Source: Gemmatimonas aurantiaca T-27
Lineage (GTDB): Bacteria; Gemmatimonadota; Gemmatimonadetes; Gemmatimonadales; Gemmatimonadaceae
NCBI RefSeq assembly: GCF_000010305.1
Contig: NC_012489.1
Coordinates: forward strand, 3,231,646 to 3,295,645
Reading direction: 5' to 3'
DNA length: 64,000 nucleotides
The first letter of the stretch is position 1. Every line of letters starts with the position of its first letter. Both the position numbers and the translations under genes were made by a program. Under the pieces are notes generated by a model that saw only the letters and a program-made list of their open reading frames with translations, was not told the origin of the DNA and did not search any database. Shown here in pieces: positions 53,359 to 62,626 of this stretch.

Positions 53359-54347
53359 GCATGCGCCTCCTGACTTTGTCGCTCCTGCTCGCTGTCACCG
53401 CGTGCACCACCGTGGAACTGTCGATGGATCCCGACGCTGGAGACTCGACCACTGTTCGCACACCGATCACAGCGACGCCACCAACCACGACCAGCACGCT
53501 GGCCAGCGGTGACCGCATCCTGTTGGACAGCACGCGGGCGTCGCGCTTCGCCCTCACCGTCGCCGAGCGCCAGACATTCGCCGTGGCGCAACGACTGCCT
53601 GGGCGCGTGATGGCCACGGCCGTCGCGGCCCGGGAACTCGCCACGCCACTGCTGATCTTCGAAACGCCGGACCTGTCACAGGCATACGCGGAATCTCTGC
53701 GTGCCCGTACGGAGCTGGCGCGCACACGCCGTGTATCGGAGCGACTGGGCGCCCTCGCCCGCAACGGGGCAGCGGCCGGCAAGGATCTCGACGATGCCGA
53801 GGTGGATGCCCTGCAGGCCGAATCGCATGTGCGCGAAACCGAGGCTCGGTTGCGCGAAGCCGGACTCGACCCCGGTGTGTTGACTCGCATCGGTGCCGGC
53901 GCGGCACTGGTCAGCGCCGACTTGCCGGAAGCCCGCATTGGGCTGGTGCGGGTGAATGCCGTGGCGTTGGTGGACCTTACGTCTTTCCCAGATGCACCGC
54001 AGCGCGGTCGTGTCATCGCAGTCAGCGACGCAATCGATCCGCAGACCCGCACCGCACGGGTCTCCATTCTGGTGAATCAGCCCGGTGGTGTACGGCCGGG
54101 CATGTTCGCATCGGTGCAGGTGGAGCAACGCGCCGCGCAGGCAGTGGCGATTCCGCGCACGGCGTTGGTGCAGGCGGATGCCCGAACGTTCGCTTTCGTG
54201 CGGATCAGTGATGGATTCGTCCGTCGGGAACTCACACTTGGCCCCGATGACGGCACGATGGTGGCCGTGTTGAGTGGTATCGAGCCCGGTGAGCAGGTCG
54301 TGACATCGAATGTCATGCTGCTCAAGGGCCTCTCCTTCGGGTATTGA
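53355..54347 (+). CDS. RND efflux periplasmic adaptor (CzcB-like, lipoprotein)
   Basis: 330 residues. The leader ends AVTAC, so it is probably lipid anchored, and is followed by a disordered Thr-rich stretch. A helical hairpin (about 110-175, RTRRVSERLGALARNGAAAGK and so on) and beta-barrel and membrane-proximal domains (about 180-330; AVALVDLTSFPDAPQRGRVI and QADARTFAFVRI) match the HlyD/CzcB membrane-fusion fold. It is short for a CzcB and the lipoyl-like part is reduced. It links the RND pump to the outer-membrane channel. Confidence 0.85.
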   Translation: MSMRLLTLSLLLAVTACTTVELSMDPDAGDSTTVRTPITATPPTTTSTLASGDRILLDSTRASRFALTVAERQTFAVAQRLPGRVMATAVAARELATPLLIFETPDLSQAYAESLRARTELARTRRVSERLGALARNGAAAGKDLDDAEVDALQAESHVRETEARLREAGLDPGVLTRIGAGAALVSADLPEARIGLVRVNAVALVDLTSFPDAPQRGRVIAVSDAIDPQTRTARVSILVNQPGGVRPGMFASVQVEQRAAQAVAIPRTALVQADARTFAFVRISDGFVRRELTLGPDDGTMVAVLSGIEPGEQVVTSNVMLLKGLSFGY

Positions 54348-54349
54348 CG

Positions 54350-57300
54350 ATGCTCGATGCCCTTGCGCGTTTTTCGCTGCGGCAGCGCCTCATGGTGCTG
54401 GTGCTCGCAGCGCTGTTGGTCATAGCCGGTGTGGCGAGTTGGCGTACACTCAAACTGGAGGCTTACCCCGACGTCTCCGACACCGAGGTCGCCATCATCA
54501 CGCAGTACGATGGCCGCGCCGCCGAAGAAGTGGAGCAGCAGATCACCATTCCTGTAGAGCGTGCGGTGAACAGTGTGCCGCGCGTGATCAATCGACGATC
54601 GCGTACGATCTTCGGCCTCTCCATTGTCAAACTCACCTTCCAGGAAGGCACCGACGACTTCTTTGCTCGTCAGCAGGTGCTGGAGAAGTTGCGTGACGCC
54701 GACCTGCCCGAGGGCACGCAGCCGCAACTGGCACCGTTGTCTACGCCGGTGGGCGAGATCGTGCGCTACGTGGTGGAGAGCGATGGCCGCCACAACCCGA
54801 TGCAACTGCGCGAACTGCAGGATTGGGTGGTGATTCCGCGACTGCTGCAGGCACCCGGCGTTACCGATATCACGAACTTCGGCGGGCTGGTCCGGCAATA
54901 CAATGTCGTGATCGACCCCGAACGTCTGCAGCGATTCGGACTCACGCTCGAGCAACTCGCGCAGTCCATTCGGGAGAACAACAGCAGCACCGGCGGCAAT
55001 GTCATTCGCAGCGGGGCTTCGCAGCTTGCCGTACGGGTCGTGGGCCGCATCACGGGTGCCGAAGACCTGGGCCGAACAGTCGTGGCCACCCAGCGCGGTG
55101 TACCGTTGTTTCTGCGCGATGTGGCGAGTGTAGAGACCGGCCCCCTGCCTCCCACCGGCGTGCTGGGGTTCGTGGACCTCACCCGAGGTGAAGATGTGGA
55201 CGATGGCGTGGAGGGCATCGTGCTCATGCGCCGAGGAGAGAATCCCTCCGAGGTGCTGGATGCGGTCAAGGAACGCATCGCGGCCCTGAATGCCGGCGGA
55301 CTGCCTGATGGCGTCAGTGTGCGGGTCCTCTACGACCGCTCGGAGCTGGTGGAAGCCACACTTCGCACCGTGACGCACACGTTGGCGGAGGGACTGTTCA
55401 TCGTGGCCATCGTGCTGCTGCTCTTTCTGGGCGATCTACGCTTGGCTGCCGCGGTCGCGGTGACCATTCCGTTGTCGCTGTGCGGCGCGTTTGTGCTCAT
55501 GAAGCTCACGGGCATTCCTGCGAACCTGCTTTCACTGGGCGCCATCGACTTCGGCATCATCGTAGACGCCTCCGTGGTCATGGTGGAGGCCATTTCGCGC
55601 ACGCTGTCCCACCAAACGGTGGAAGAGAGGCGCCTGGGCAACCGACGCGCGATTTTTGCCGCAGGTGGAGAAGTACGTCGGCAGATCGTGTTTGCCGTCC
55701 TCATCATCATCCTCGCCTTTCTGCCGCTGTTCACGCTGCAGCGGGTGGAGGGCAAGCTGTTCCGGCCGATGGCCTTCACACTGTCGTTCGCTATTGGCAC
55801 CTCACTGGTCCTGGCCCTCACGATCGTCCCGGTGGCCTGTTCGCTGCTGTTGGGGCGCAACTATCGCGAGCGACACAATCCTGTTCTGCACTGGATGGGA
55901 GAGCGATATGCGCGCCTCGTGTATGGCGTGCTGCGGCGGCCGCTCCCCGTGCTTGCCGGTGCCGGCGCGCTCATCGTCATGTCATTGGCGGCCGCGCGAA
56001 TGGTGGGTACAGAGTTCCTGCCCCAACTCGACGAAGGGGGCTTCAACATCCGTGGCATCCTGCCGTCTGGCATCGCTATCGATGAGGCACGGCAATACCC
56101 TACGCAGATCCGCGCGACGCTGGCCCGCTTCCCGGAGGTGCGAGTGGCCATCTCCTCACTCGGCCGGAACGACGATGGCACCGACCCCTACGGCCCGAGC
56201 CGGATCGAGACACTCGTACAATTGCGCCCCTACGACACCTGGACCACCGGGCGCAGCAAGAGCGACCTGCAGCGTGCCATGCAGGAAGCCCTCGACGCAC
56301 AAATGCCGGGAGCAAACTTCAGCTTCTCGCAGCCCATCCTCGACAACGTGAGCGAGGCAGTGACCGGATCGGCGGCCGATCTTGCGGTGCTGGTGAACGG
56401 CAACGATCCGGCCGTGCTGCGAAGGATCGCACTCGACGTACTGGAGCAGATACGTCAGGTGCGTGGGGCATCGGCCAGCGGACTCGAACAGGAAGGGCCG
56501 CAGACGCAGTTGCTGGTGGATGTGGATCGTGAAGCACTCGCACGCTACGGTATCGATATCAGTGACGTGAACACGGTTATCGATCTGGCGGTCGCTGGCA
56601 GTCCGGTCAGTGAGGTGTACGAAGGCGATCGACGGTTTGCCATCACGTTGCGCTACACCCGCGAGGCACGGTCGAGCATTCCGGCCATCGAAGCGCTGCA
56701 GATACTCACCGCGAGTGGGGCCCGCATTCCCCTCTCCCAGGTCGCACGCGTGAAACTGGTGGAGGGGCAGACGCTCATTGCGCGTGAAAATGGCATTCGG
56801 CAGATGGGCGTGCGCACCAATATCGTGGGACGCGACCAGGGCAGCTTCGTCGCGGAAGCCCAGGAGCGCGTGGCGACCGCCGTGCAGCTCCCCGACGGCT
56901 ATGACATCCGGTGGGGCGGACAATTCGAGAATCTCACCCGCGCTCGTGGCCGTCTCGCGCTCATCGTGCCGATCACGGTGGTGCTCATCTTCGTCGTGCT
57001 GTTTGTGCTGTTCGACAACAGTCTTGTAGATGCCGGCATCGTACTGATGAACGTGCCATTTGCGATGGTGGGAGGTATCGCCGCGCTGATTGCGCGAGAC
57101 ATCAACTTCAGCGTATCAGCCGGCGTGGGCTTCATTTCGCTCTTCGGCGTGGCCGTGATGTCCGGTGTCCTGCTGGTGAGCTACATCAACATGCTGCGAC
57201 AGGAGCGGCTGATGCGCCTGCACCGCGCCGTGCTGGAAGGTGCGACCACGCAGTTCCGCCCGATTCTCATGATGATGTCGGTGGCGCTGATCGGGCTCAT

Positions 57301-57505
57301 TCCGGCTGCACGGGCCGAAGGTATCGGCAGCGATATTCAGCGTCCGCTTGCGTCCGTGATTGTGGGCGGACTGCTGTCAGCGTTGTTGCTCACGCTGTTC
57401 GTGATGCCGGCACTGTACTTCGTGGTGGAGCGGGCACGTCTGGCGCATCGCTATCGACAGCGGCACCGCCTGCGTGGAAAGACCAGCGAGCAGGATGTGT
57501 TCTGA
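54350..57505 (+). CDS. CzcA-family heavy-metal RND efflux pump
   Basis: 1051 residues from ATG 54350 (a TTG at 54344 overlapping the adaptor stop is an alternative). Twelve helices and two large periplasmic loops are present, opening MLDALARFSLRQRLMVLVLAALLV. Helix 4 carries D400-x5-D406-x6-E413 in AIDFGIIVDASVVMVEA, matching the CzcA proton-relay residues D402, D408 and E415 and the signature of pumps for divalent cations (zinc, cobalt, cadmium or nickel) rather than copper/silver CusA. It exports metal from periplasm and cytoplasm using the proton gradient. It is the last gene of the operon. Confidence 0.92.
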   Translation: MLDALARFSLRQRLMVLVLAALLVIAGVASWRTLKLEAYPDVSDTEVAIITQYDGRAAEEVEQQITIPVERAVNSVPRVINRRSRTIFGLSIVKLTFQEGTDDFFARQQVLEKLRDADLPEGTQPQLAPLSTPVGEIVRYVVESDGRHNPMQLRELQDWVVIPRLLQAPGVTDITNFGGLVRQYNVVIDPERLQRFGLTLEQLAQSIRENNSSTGGNVIRSGASQLAVRVVGRITGAEDLGRTVVATQRGVPLFLRDVASVETGPLPPTGVLGFVDLTRGEDVDDGVEGIVLMRRGENPSEVLDAVKERIAALNAGGLPDGVSVRVLYDRSELVEATLRTVTHTLAEGLFIVAIVLLLFLGDLRLAAAVAVTIPLSLCGAFVLMKLTGIPANLLSLGAIDFGIIVDASVVMVEAISRTLSHQTVEERRLGNRRAIFAAGGEVRRQIVFAVLIIILAFLPLFTLQRVEGKLFRPMAFTLSFAIGTSLVLALTIVPVACSLLLGRNYRERHNPVLHWMGERYARLVYGVLRRPLPVLAGAGALIVMSLAAARMVGTEFLPQLDEGGFNIRGILPSGIAIDEARQYPTQIRATLARFPEVRVAISSLGRNDDGTDPYGPSRIETLVQLRPYDTWTTGRSKSDLQRAMQEALDAQMPGANFSFSQPILDNVSEAVTGSAADLAVLVNGNDPAVLRRIALDVLEQIRQVRGASASGLEQEGPQTQLLVDVDREALARYGIDISDVNTVIDLAVAGSPVSEVYEGDRRFAITLRYTREARSSIPAIEALQILTASGARIPLSQVARVKLVEGQTLIARENGIRQMGVRTNIVGRDQGSFVAEAQERVATAVQLPDGYDIRWGGQFENLTRARGRLALIVPITVVLIFVVLFVLFDNSLVDAGIVLMNVPFAMVGGIAALIARDINFSVSAGVGFISLFGVAVMSGVLLVSYINMLRQERLMRLHRAVLEGATTQFRPILMMMSVALIGLIPAARAEGIGSDIQRPLASVIVGGLLSALLLTLFVMPALYFVVERARLAHRYRQRHRLRGKTSEQDVF

Positions 57506-57525
57506 CGATTCAGGTCACGCGGCAA

Positions 57526-58317
57526 TCAGCCAGCTTTCCAGAGCGCGTCAGGATCGGCTACGGCCAGTTGGGCGCAGAAACCACTGATGCGCTCGACCGC
57601 CTGCGCCATGAACTGGGCGCCGGCGGTTTCGGTGGCCGATCGTGGGTCACCAACACCGGTATCAGCCGAGAGCTGTGTCCAACGACGTGGCATCCACGCC
57701 CAACCCTTGCGCACGGCTTCGAGTGCGCTGGGGTTGACGGCCCCATCGCCCCACTGGCTGCGGTCTTCCACCACCAGCCCCGGCGCCACATGCATCACAG
57801 CCGCCGTCTCGAGTTCACCAGCATGGTCACCCGGTTCGCGAAACACACTGACGTCGGCTGTCTGCCACCAATTCACGATCGCCAGCATCATGGACGTCTC
57901 GGGCTGCAACTCACGCACCACGGCCCGTAGCTCGTTCCCTCCGTGCGCATTGAGCAACACGAGGGCGCGTACACCATGCGGTTCGAGACTCTTCACGATG
58001 TCACGCAACAGAATGAGCTGTGTTGTGGGCATGACATTGATCGTGAATCGCAGGTCGAGCTGCGTGGTGTTCACGCCGAACGGAATGGGGGGCAAAGCCA
58101 ACACACCCGTGCCGTGCGCAATGGCGTGCGCCGCCACCCGCGCGGCGACCTCCGCGCCCAATAGCGTGTCCGTGCCATATGGCAGGTGTGTGTTGTGTGG
58201 TTCGGTGGCGCCAAACGGCAACAGCGCCACCGGCCAATGGCCGTCGCGCAGGGCCGGCCACGTCTGTTCAGCCAACACACCCGGACGTGGCCCACGCCCG
58301 CTCGACGCTTCGCTCAT
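57526..58317 (-). CDS. Creatininase-family amidohydrolase
   Basis: 263 residues from ATG 58317, which overlaps the upstream metallopeptidase stop by 4 bases. Creatininase-fold metal ligands are seen: Glu and His in GATEPHNTHLP, Asp in YGTDT, His in LNAHGGN, and Glu in GDHAGELET. Members (creatininase, FAPy deformylase and the MftE-type peptidase) cleave C-N bonds in cyclic or formamide substrates with two metal ions. The precise substrate cannot be read here. The gene is last in a minus-strand run and convergent with the czcA-like gene after 20 bases. Confidence 0.88.
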   Translation of the reverse strand: MSEASSGRGPRPGVLAEQTWPALRDGHWPVALLPFGATEPHNTHLPYGTDTLLGAEVAARVAAHAIAHGTGVLALPPIPFGVNTTQLDLRFTINVMPTTQLILLRDIVKSLEPHGVRALVLLNAHGGNELRAVVRELQPETSMMLAIVNWWQTADVSVFREPGDHAGELETAAVMHVAPGLVVEDRSQWGDGAVNPSALEAVRKGWAWMPRRWTQLSADTGVGDPRSATETAGAQFMAQAVERISGFCAQLAVADPDALWKAG

Positions 58318-59183
58318 CGGCCTGCCGCCGCAAAGGTGTCGCACTGCCGCGGGTCGCCGCTGTCGAACCCACGACGGAACCAGCGTGAACGTTCGGCCGA
58401 CGAGCCATGCGTGAACGATTCGGGACTCACCCGACCGGTGGACATCTTCTGCAGGTGATCATCGCCCACCGCGGCGGCAGCGCCGAGTCCTTCTTCCAGA
58501 TCGCCGGGTTGCAGAACACCCGACTTGGCCGCGTCATGCCCCCAGACGCCGGCATAACAATCGGCCTGCAACTCCATGGCCACCGACAACCGATTGGCCG
58601 CTGACGGATTGCGCTGCTGCGCCGAACGCAATTCCCGCTCGGTGCCCAACAGGTTCTGCACGTGATGACCGATCTCGTGCGCCAACACATAGGCCTGCGC
58701 AAAATCACCCGGCGCGCCAAACTGCCGATCGAGCTGATCGAAGAACGACAGATCGACGTACACCTTGGAGTCGCCCGGGCAGTAGAACGGTCCCGATGCC
58801 GACTCGGCCGCGCCACACGCCGACTGCACCGCATCGCGGAAGAGCACGAGCTTGGCCGGCTGGTACTGCGGCAGGATTCGTGTCCAGGTCGCCTGCGTGG
58901 TGTCGAGCACAAACGACACGAATTGCACCATCTGTTCTTCCTGCGGATCCTGCACGCCCGTGGGAGCGGTGGCCGACGGCAACTCGGCACCCGGCACACC
59001 ACCGCCCGTGAGCGGCGTGATGAGATCACGCTTGAAGACGAGACTCAGGATGAGCAGCACGACCATGCCGCCCAGTCCGATACGCATGCCGCCGCCGGGA
59101 CCGCCGCGCATACCACCACCGCCGCCACTCTGCCCGCGACGGTCTTCGAGATTGTCACTGCGTCCACCAGGGGTCCAGCGCAT
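58314..59183 (-). CDS. ypfJ: YpfJ-family zinc metallopeptidase
   Basis: 289 residues. A Gly-rich N-terminus leads to one membrane helix (about 37-50, GLGGMVVLLILSLVF). The periplasmic part has the zincin motif HEIGHHVQNLLG, the family's GPFYCPGDSKVYVDLSFF and ADCYAGVWGHDA. The family (pfam04228) is a neutral zinc metallopeptidase with unclear substrate. The downstream creatininase gene overlaps its stop codon, and the DUF3857 gene lies 36 bases upstream on the same strand. Confidence 0.92.
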   Translation of the reverse strand: MRWTPGGRSDNLEDRRGQSGGGGGMRGGPGGGMRIGLGGMVVLLILSLVFKRDLITPLTGGGVPGAELPSATAPTGVQDPQEEQMVQFVSFVLDTTQATWTRILPQYQPAKLVLFRDAVQSACGAAESASGPFYCPGDSKVYVDLSFFDQLDRQFGAPGDFAQAYVLAHEIGHHVQNLLGTERELRSAQQRNPSAANRLSVAMELQADCYAGVWGHDAAKSGVLQPGDLEEGLGAAAAVGDDHLQKMSTGRVSPESFTHGSSAERSRWFRRGFDSGDPRQCDTFAAAGR

Positions 59184-59219
59184 GATGCCTCCGCGATCCG
59201 ACGTTGAGCGCCAATTCTG

Positions 59220-61232
59220 TTACGGTGCGCGCCCGGCTTTCAAGGTGAGAAACTCCTGGTCATCCGCACCAACCGACTTCAACCACACCCGCACCTCGGG
59301 CAACCGTTGGGGGCCAAACACCCCACGTCCGCCCTCGAGCTCCCGCACCAGGCGCAGCTCCTGTCCTTCCAGCGTCCAGGTGGAGCGATAGCGTCCAAAG
59401 AAGCTCGTCGCGTTCACGTTGGGTGGCAGGTCCACGGTCCATCCATCCGGCAGCGTCACGCGCCATTCGATGGTCGCCGCAGCCGGCGGAATGATGCGCG
59501 CCGCATCGATCGGCAGCCGCCGCGGCTGAACCGAATCGATCTGCCCGCCCAGGATGCGCAACTGCGAGGCAGGACCGCGCATGGACAATGGCAGGCGCAA
59601 CAGACGCACACCAGAGACCGTGCGCACGACATCGGGCAGGCGGATGTGATATTGCAACTGCGGCGGGGTAGCGAGATCCCGCCCACGGCTGCCTCCCAGC
59701 GAGTCAATGGTCACGCTCCCCGCCGCCTCGTTGCCGGCGATGCGTTGCGCAAAACCACGCACCGCCTGTGGACGGCGTGTGGGATCTTCCGCCGCGGCCA
59801 ACAGCGCACGCAATGGCGGCGCCGATGCACCCTGGGCCGCTTCGCGCACAGTGCCAACCATCGCGCCACTGGCATCGATGCGGGCCACCACCTGCTGGCG
59901 CGCATGATTGAAAGCGACGAGGGTCGTTGGCAGTGTCACCCGTTCCGCACCGCCGGCCGCCGTGACACGTATCGCAAACGCGCCTTGATAGGACTCGGGA
60001 ATCTCGCTGTACGGAAAGATGTCCGCCGTCAGATCCGTGTACTGCCACGACGCCCCATCACGCACGGCGGCGATGACATGGTTGAACTGGAAGATGCTCG
60101 GCACGGCCGGATCCGGCTTGCCGGTGAGCGCCAGTACCACCGGCTCCGCTTCGATGCCCGCACGGCGCAACACCGCAATGAAGAGAGAGGCCTTGTCCTT
60201 GCAGTCACCAAATCCCGTGCGCAACACTTCATCGGCCGTGCGCGGTTGATAGCCGCCGATGCCGAGTGCCACGGACACGTAGCGGATATCCTGCGTCACC
60301 CAGCGATGCCAGGCGCGCAGAGAATCGGCCCGGCTGCGTGGACTCGCCGCAGCAACCACGGAATCGACCACGCGTCCCACCGCCGGCGACACGAGGTAGC
60401 GATCGCGGGCCAGTGTGTTGTACCACGCGGCGACGGCACTCCAGGTCCCGGCTCCCGACACCGTGATCGACTGTGCCACACCATTGGAGTCGGCCGCGAA
60501 TGGCTCCGCACGCAGTGGGGTCTGATCATTGGCCATCCAGCGATACCGACGCCGACCATCGCGGTCTTCTTCCTGCCGACGCGCCACCAGGTTGCGCTCG
60601 ACAATGGTGGGCATGTATCCGGTCGGCACATCGAGCGTGAACAACGAACGCCGCACCGGAAACAGACCATTCAATGCCCAGCGATGCAGAAAGTCGCCGG
60701 GCCGTTGAGGCGTCTGCTCTTCCAGCGTGAATGCGATATCCACGATGGTGTTGGGCGCGACTCCCGCGAGCGACAACCGTCGGACCCGCTGATCCTGGTA
60801 GATGGGCGCATTCATGGCAGCCGGCACATCGGCATCCTGTTCCTGCGCCGCGCGGTCGCTGATGACCTCACCGTTCGGCCGCAGCACCCGCACCCAACGC
60901 ACCGTGAGTCGCTGATGGCTGCGCGCAAACGTCAGCGCGCGTTCGGCGAGCGCTCCGACGCCATTGGCATCGAGCACCTGCATCACCTGGCGCACCTCAT
61001 TGCGCCACGTGCCATCATGTTCCACGCGAAACACCCCTTCGTCGAGCAATACCACGAAGGGAGCCCCACGCACCCGCGTCGGATCGAGCGCGAGGGCCGT
61101 GATCGAATCGGACGGCGCCTTGGGCAACCCCTGCCCCTGCGCGACTCCTGCCCCAACGGTGATCGCCAGACAGGAGGCGAACGCAGGCGTCAATACATCG
61201 AGCAGGCGGCGGAGCCGCGCGGAAAGCGACAT
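59220..61232 (-). CDS. DUF3857/transglutaminase-like secreted protein
   Basis: 670 residues from ATG 61232 (a TTG two codons upstream is an alternative). Signal peptide to about residue 34. A DUF3857 domain (about 60-220) precedes a transglutaminase-like core with the triad Cys in GFGDCKDKASLF, His in FQFNHVIAAV and Asp in QYTDLTADIF. The C-terminal third is beta-rich. Members of this pair of domains are periplasmic or surface proteins in Gram-negative bacteria; crosslinking or hydrolase activity is inferred. The gene follows the HNH gene by 48 bases on the same strand. Confidence 0.88.
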   Translation of the reverse strand: MSLSARLRRLLDVLTPAFASCLAITVGAGVAQGQGLPKAPSDSITALALDPTRVRGAPFVVLLDEGVFRVEHDGTWRNEVRQVMQVLDANGVGALAERALTFARSHQRLTVRWVRVLRPNGEVISDRAAQEQDADVPAAMNAPIYQDQRVRRLSLAGVAPNTIVDIAFTLEEQTPQRPGDFLHRWALNGLFPVRRSLFTLDVPTGYMPTIVERNLVARRQEEDRDGRRRYRWMANDQTPLRAEPFAADSNGVAQSITVSGAGTWSAVAAWYNTLARDRYLVSPAVGRVVDSVVAAASPRSRADSLRAWHRWVTQDIRYVSVALGIGGYQPRTADEVLRTGFGDCKDKASLFIAVLRRAGIEAEPVVLALTGKPDPAVPSIFQFNHVIAAVRDGASWQYTDLTADIFPYSEIPESYQGAFAIRVTAAGGAERVTLPTTLVAFNHARQQVVARIDASGAMVGTVREAAQGASAPPLRALLAAAEDPTRRPQAVRGFAQRIAGNEAAGSVTIDSLGGSRGRDLATPPQLQYHIRLPDVVRTVSGVRLLRLPLSMRGPASQLRILGGQIDSVQPRRLPIDAARIIPPAAATIEWRVTLPDGWTVDLPPNVNATSFFGRYRSTWTLEGQELRLVRELEGGRGVFGPQRLPEVRVWLKSVGADDQEFLTLKAGRAP

Positions 61233-61280
61233 TCCCAACTATAAAACGGTCGCCCTCCACGCGGAGCACTTCCGTGCCGG

Positions 61281-61814
61281 TCAGGCCGCGAACGCGTCCT
61301 GGGTTCGGGCAAATGCCAGACTGATGGCCCGGCGCGCCCCACGCTTGAGCGCCCGGTGAACCGTCCGGGCCTGGCGCACAAAGTTCTCCCCCGCCCACGG
61401 ATGCCGGGTGAAAAACTCAAAGGGCAACTGGTCACCCTTGAGGCGATTGCAGAGCGCACAGGCCGCCACCAGGTTGCCCGACTCGTTGGCACCCCCCAGG
61501 GACCGCGGCATCACATGGTCAAGCGTGGCCGTCTCGAGGCGCAGTGGGGTGGCGCAATACGCACAGCGGTGTCCGCAGTCCCGCAGCGCCTCTCGCCGCA
61601 GGGCGTGTTTGAGGTCGAGCGGCGAAAAATGTCCGTGGCCACGCGGCGAACGCGCAGCCCGGTTGGTGAGCGACCGGCGGGCAGAGCGTCGTGGCCCCTG
61701 AACGGCCTTACGACGGTCCACAAACGACGACGCCCCGGCGGAGGCAGTGAGCCTCACATCGGGGCGATTGAGCGGATTCCGGTTCGACGCGCGCATCATC
61801 CTCCTTGCCATCAC
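61281..61814 (-). CDS. HNH endonuclease
   Basis: 177 residues. A basic N-terminus (about 1-65) is followed by an HNH core: CAYC, TATLDHVMPRSLGGANESGN and LVAACALCNRLKG give the His-Asn-His/Cys4 zinc-finger-type nuclease with metal ligands. The C-terminal region is short and basic. Single-domain HNH proteins with this layout (McrA/phage type) are common in genomes and mostly uncharacterised. It is in a housekeeping neighbourhood, not next to a mobile element. Confidence 0.85.
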   Translation of the reverse strand: MMARRMMRASNRNPLNRPDVRLTASAGASSFVDRRKAVQGPRRSARRSLTNRAARSPRGHGHFSPLDLKHALRREALRDCGHRCAYCATPLRLETATLDHVMPRSLGGANESGNLVAACALCNRLKGDQLPFEFFTRHPWAGENFVRQARTVHRALKRGARRAISLAFARTQDAFAA

Positions 61815-61939
61815 ACGGGGGTGATCCTGGAGACTGCCTGCTGTTCGACGACATCCGCACGTTGAATCACGTTCCTGCTCTCGTCAAGACCGAACCGGGC
61901 CGTGCGACACCATCGAAACGGCGTCGTGACGAGAGCGCC

Positions 61940-62437
61940 TCAGTTGCGCTTGCCGTGGCCGCCGCCTGTCCGGGCCAGGGGATCACGCAGCAGACTGCCA
62001 ATCCGCGCCGCCATGCCGTCGAGCTGCTGGCGGTTGGGCATCTCGGAGGCCGGGAACGGCAGGGGGATGTCGAAGCCATCGCCATCGCGCCGGGGAATGA
62101 GATGAATGTGGTAGTGCATCACATCTTGCCCCGCCGCCGCGCCGGATTTGATCACCACATTGATGTCCGGCGCCCCAGAAGCGGTCTGGAGCGCGGGCAC
62201 CAGGGTCAGTGCCACGTCGAGCAAATGCGTGCTCAGCGACTTCGGCACTTCCTCGATCCGTTCGTAGTGCTCACGTGGGACGACCAGTACATGGCCGGGG
62301 TTGACCGGCTGAATATCGAGGAAGGCGATCGCTGTCGCGTCCTCAAAACAGATCGAGACCTCGGCGGCGCCGCCGATCAGATCGCAAAAGATGCAATGAC
62401 CGGTGGACGGCTTGAGTGGAGCAGTGGGCGCGTGCAT
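61940..62437 (-). CDS. HIT-family nucleotide hydrolase
   Basis: 165 residues from ATG 62437. The histidine-triad motif is HYHIHLIPR (HxHxH) with the catalytic His in the middle. CIFCDLI near the N-terminus gives the CxxC-type zinc site common in bacterial HIT proteins. GHVLVVPREHYE is the typical central strand pair. It hydrolyses AMP-linked or other nucleotide derivatives. An upstream in-frame start at 62521 adds 28 residues without family similarity. Divergent from the E1 gene. Confidence 0.92.
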   Translation of the reverse strand: MHAPTAPLKPSTGHCIFCDLIGGAAEVSICFEDATAIAFLDIQPVNPGHVLVVPREHYERIEEVPKSLSTHLLDVALTLVPALQTASGAPDINVVIKSGAAAGQDVMHYHIHLIPRRDGDGFDIPLPFPASEMPNRQQLDGMAARIGSLLRDPLARTGGGHGKRN

Positions 62438-62626
62438 GGCGCGTGCGGGACAGTGGCGGAGGAGTCGACAGGCTTCCGTGCCAACCTGCCCGGCGTCGCA
62501 CCTGGAGGCAAGCGCCGACACGCCGACTGCAGCCCGACCGGGGGCACGTCAACCTCTGCCCCCCTCAGCGCGTTTCACTAAGTTGAACAGTTGCCCGTTT
62601 TTCCGACGTCCCTTCAGATCCCACCG

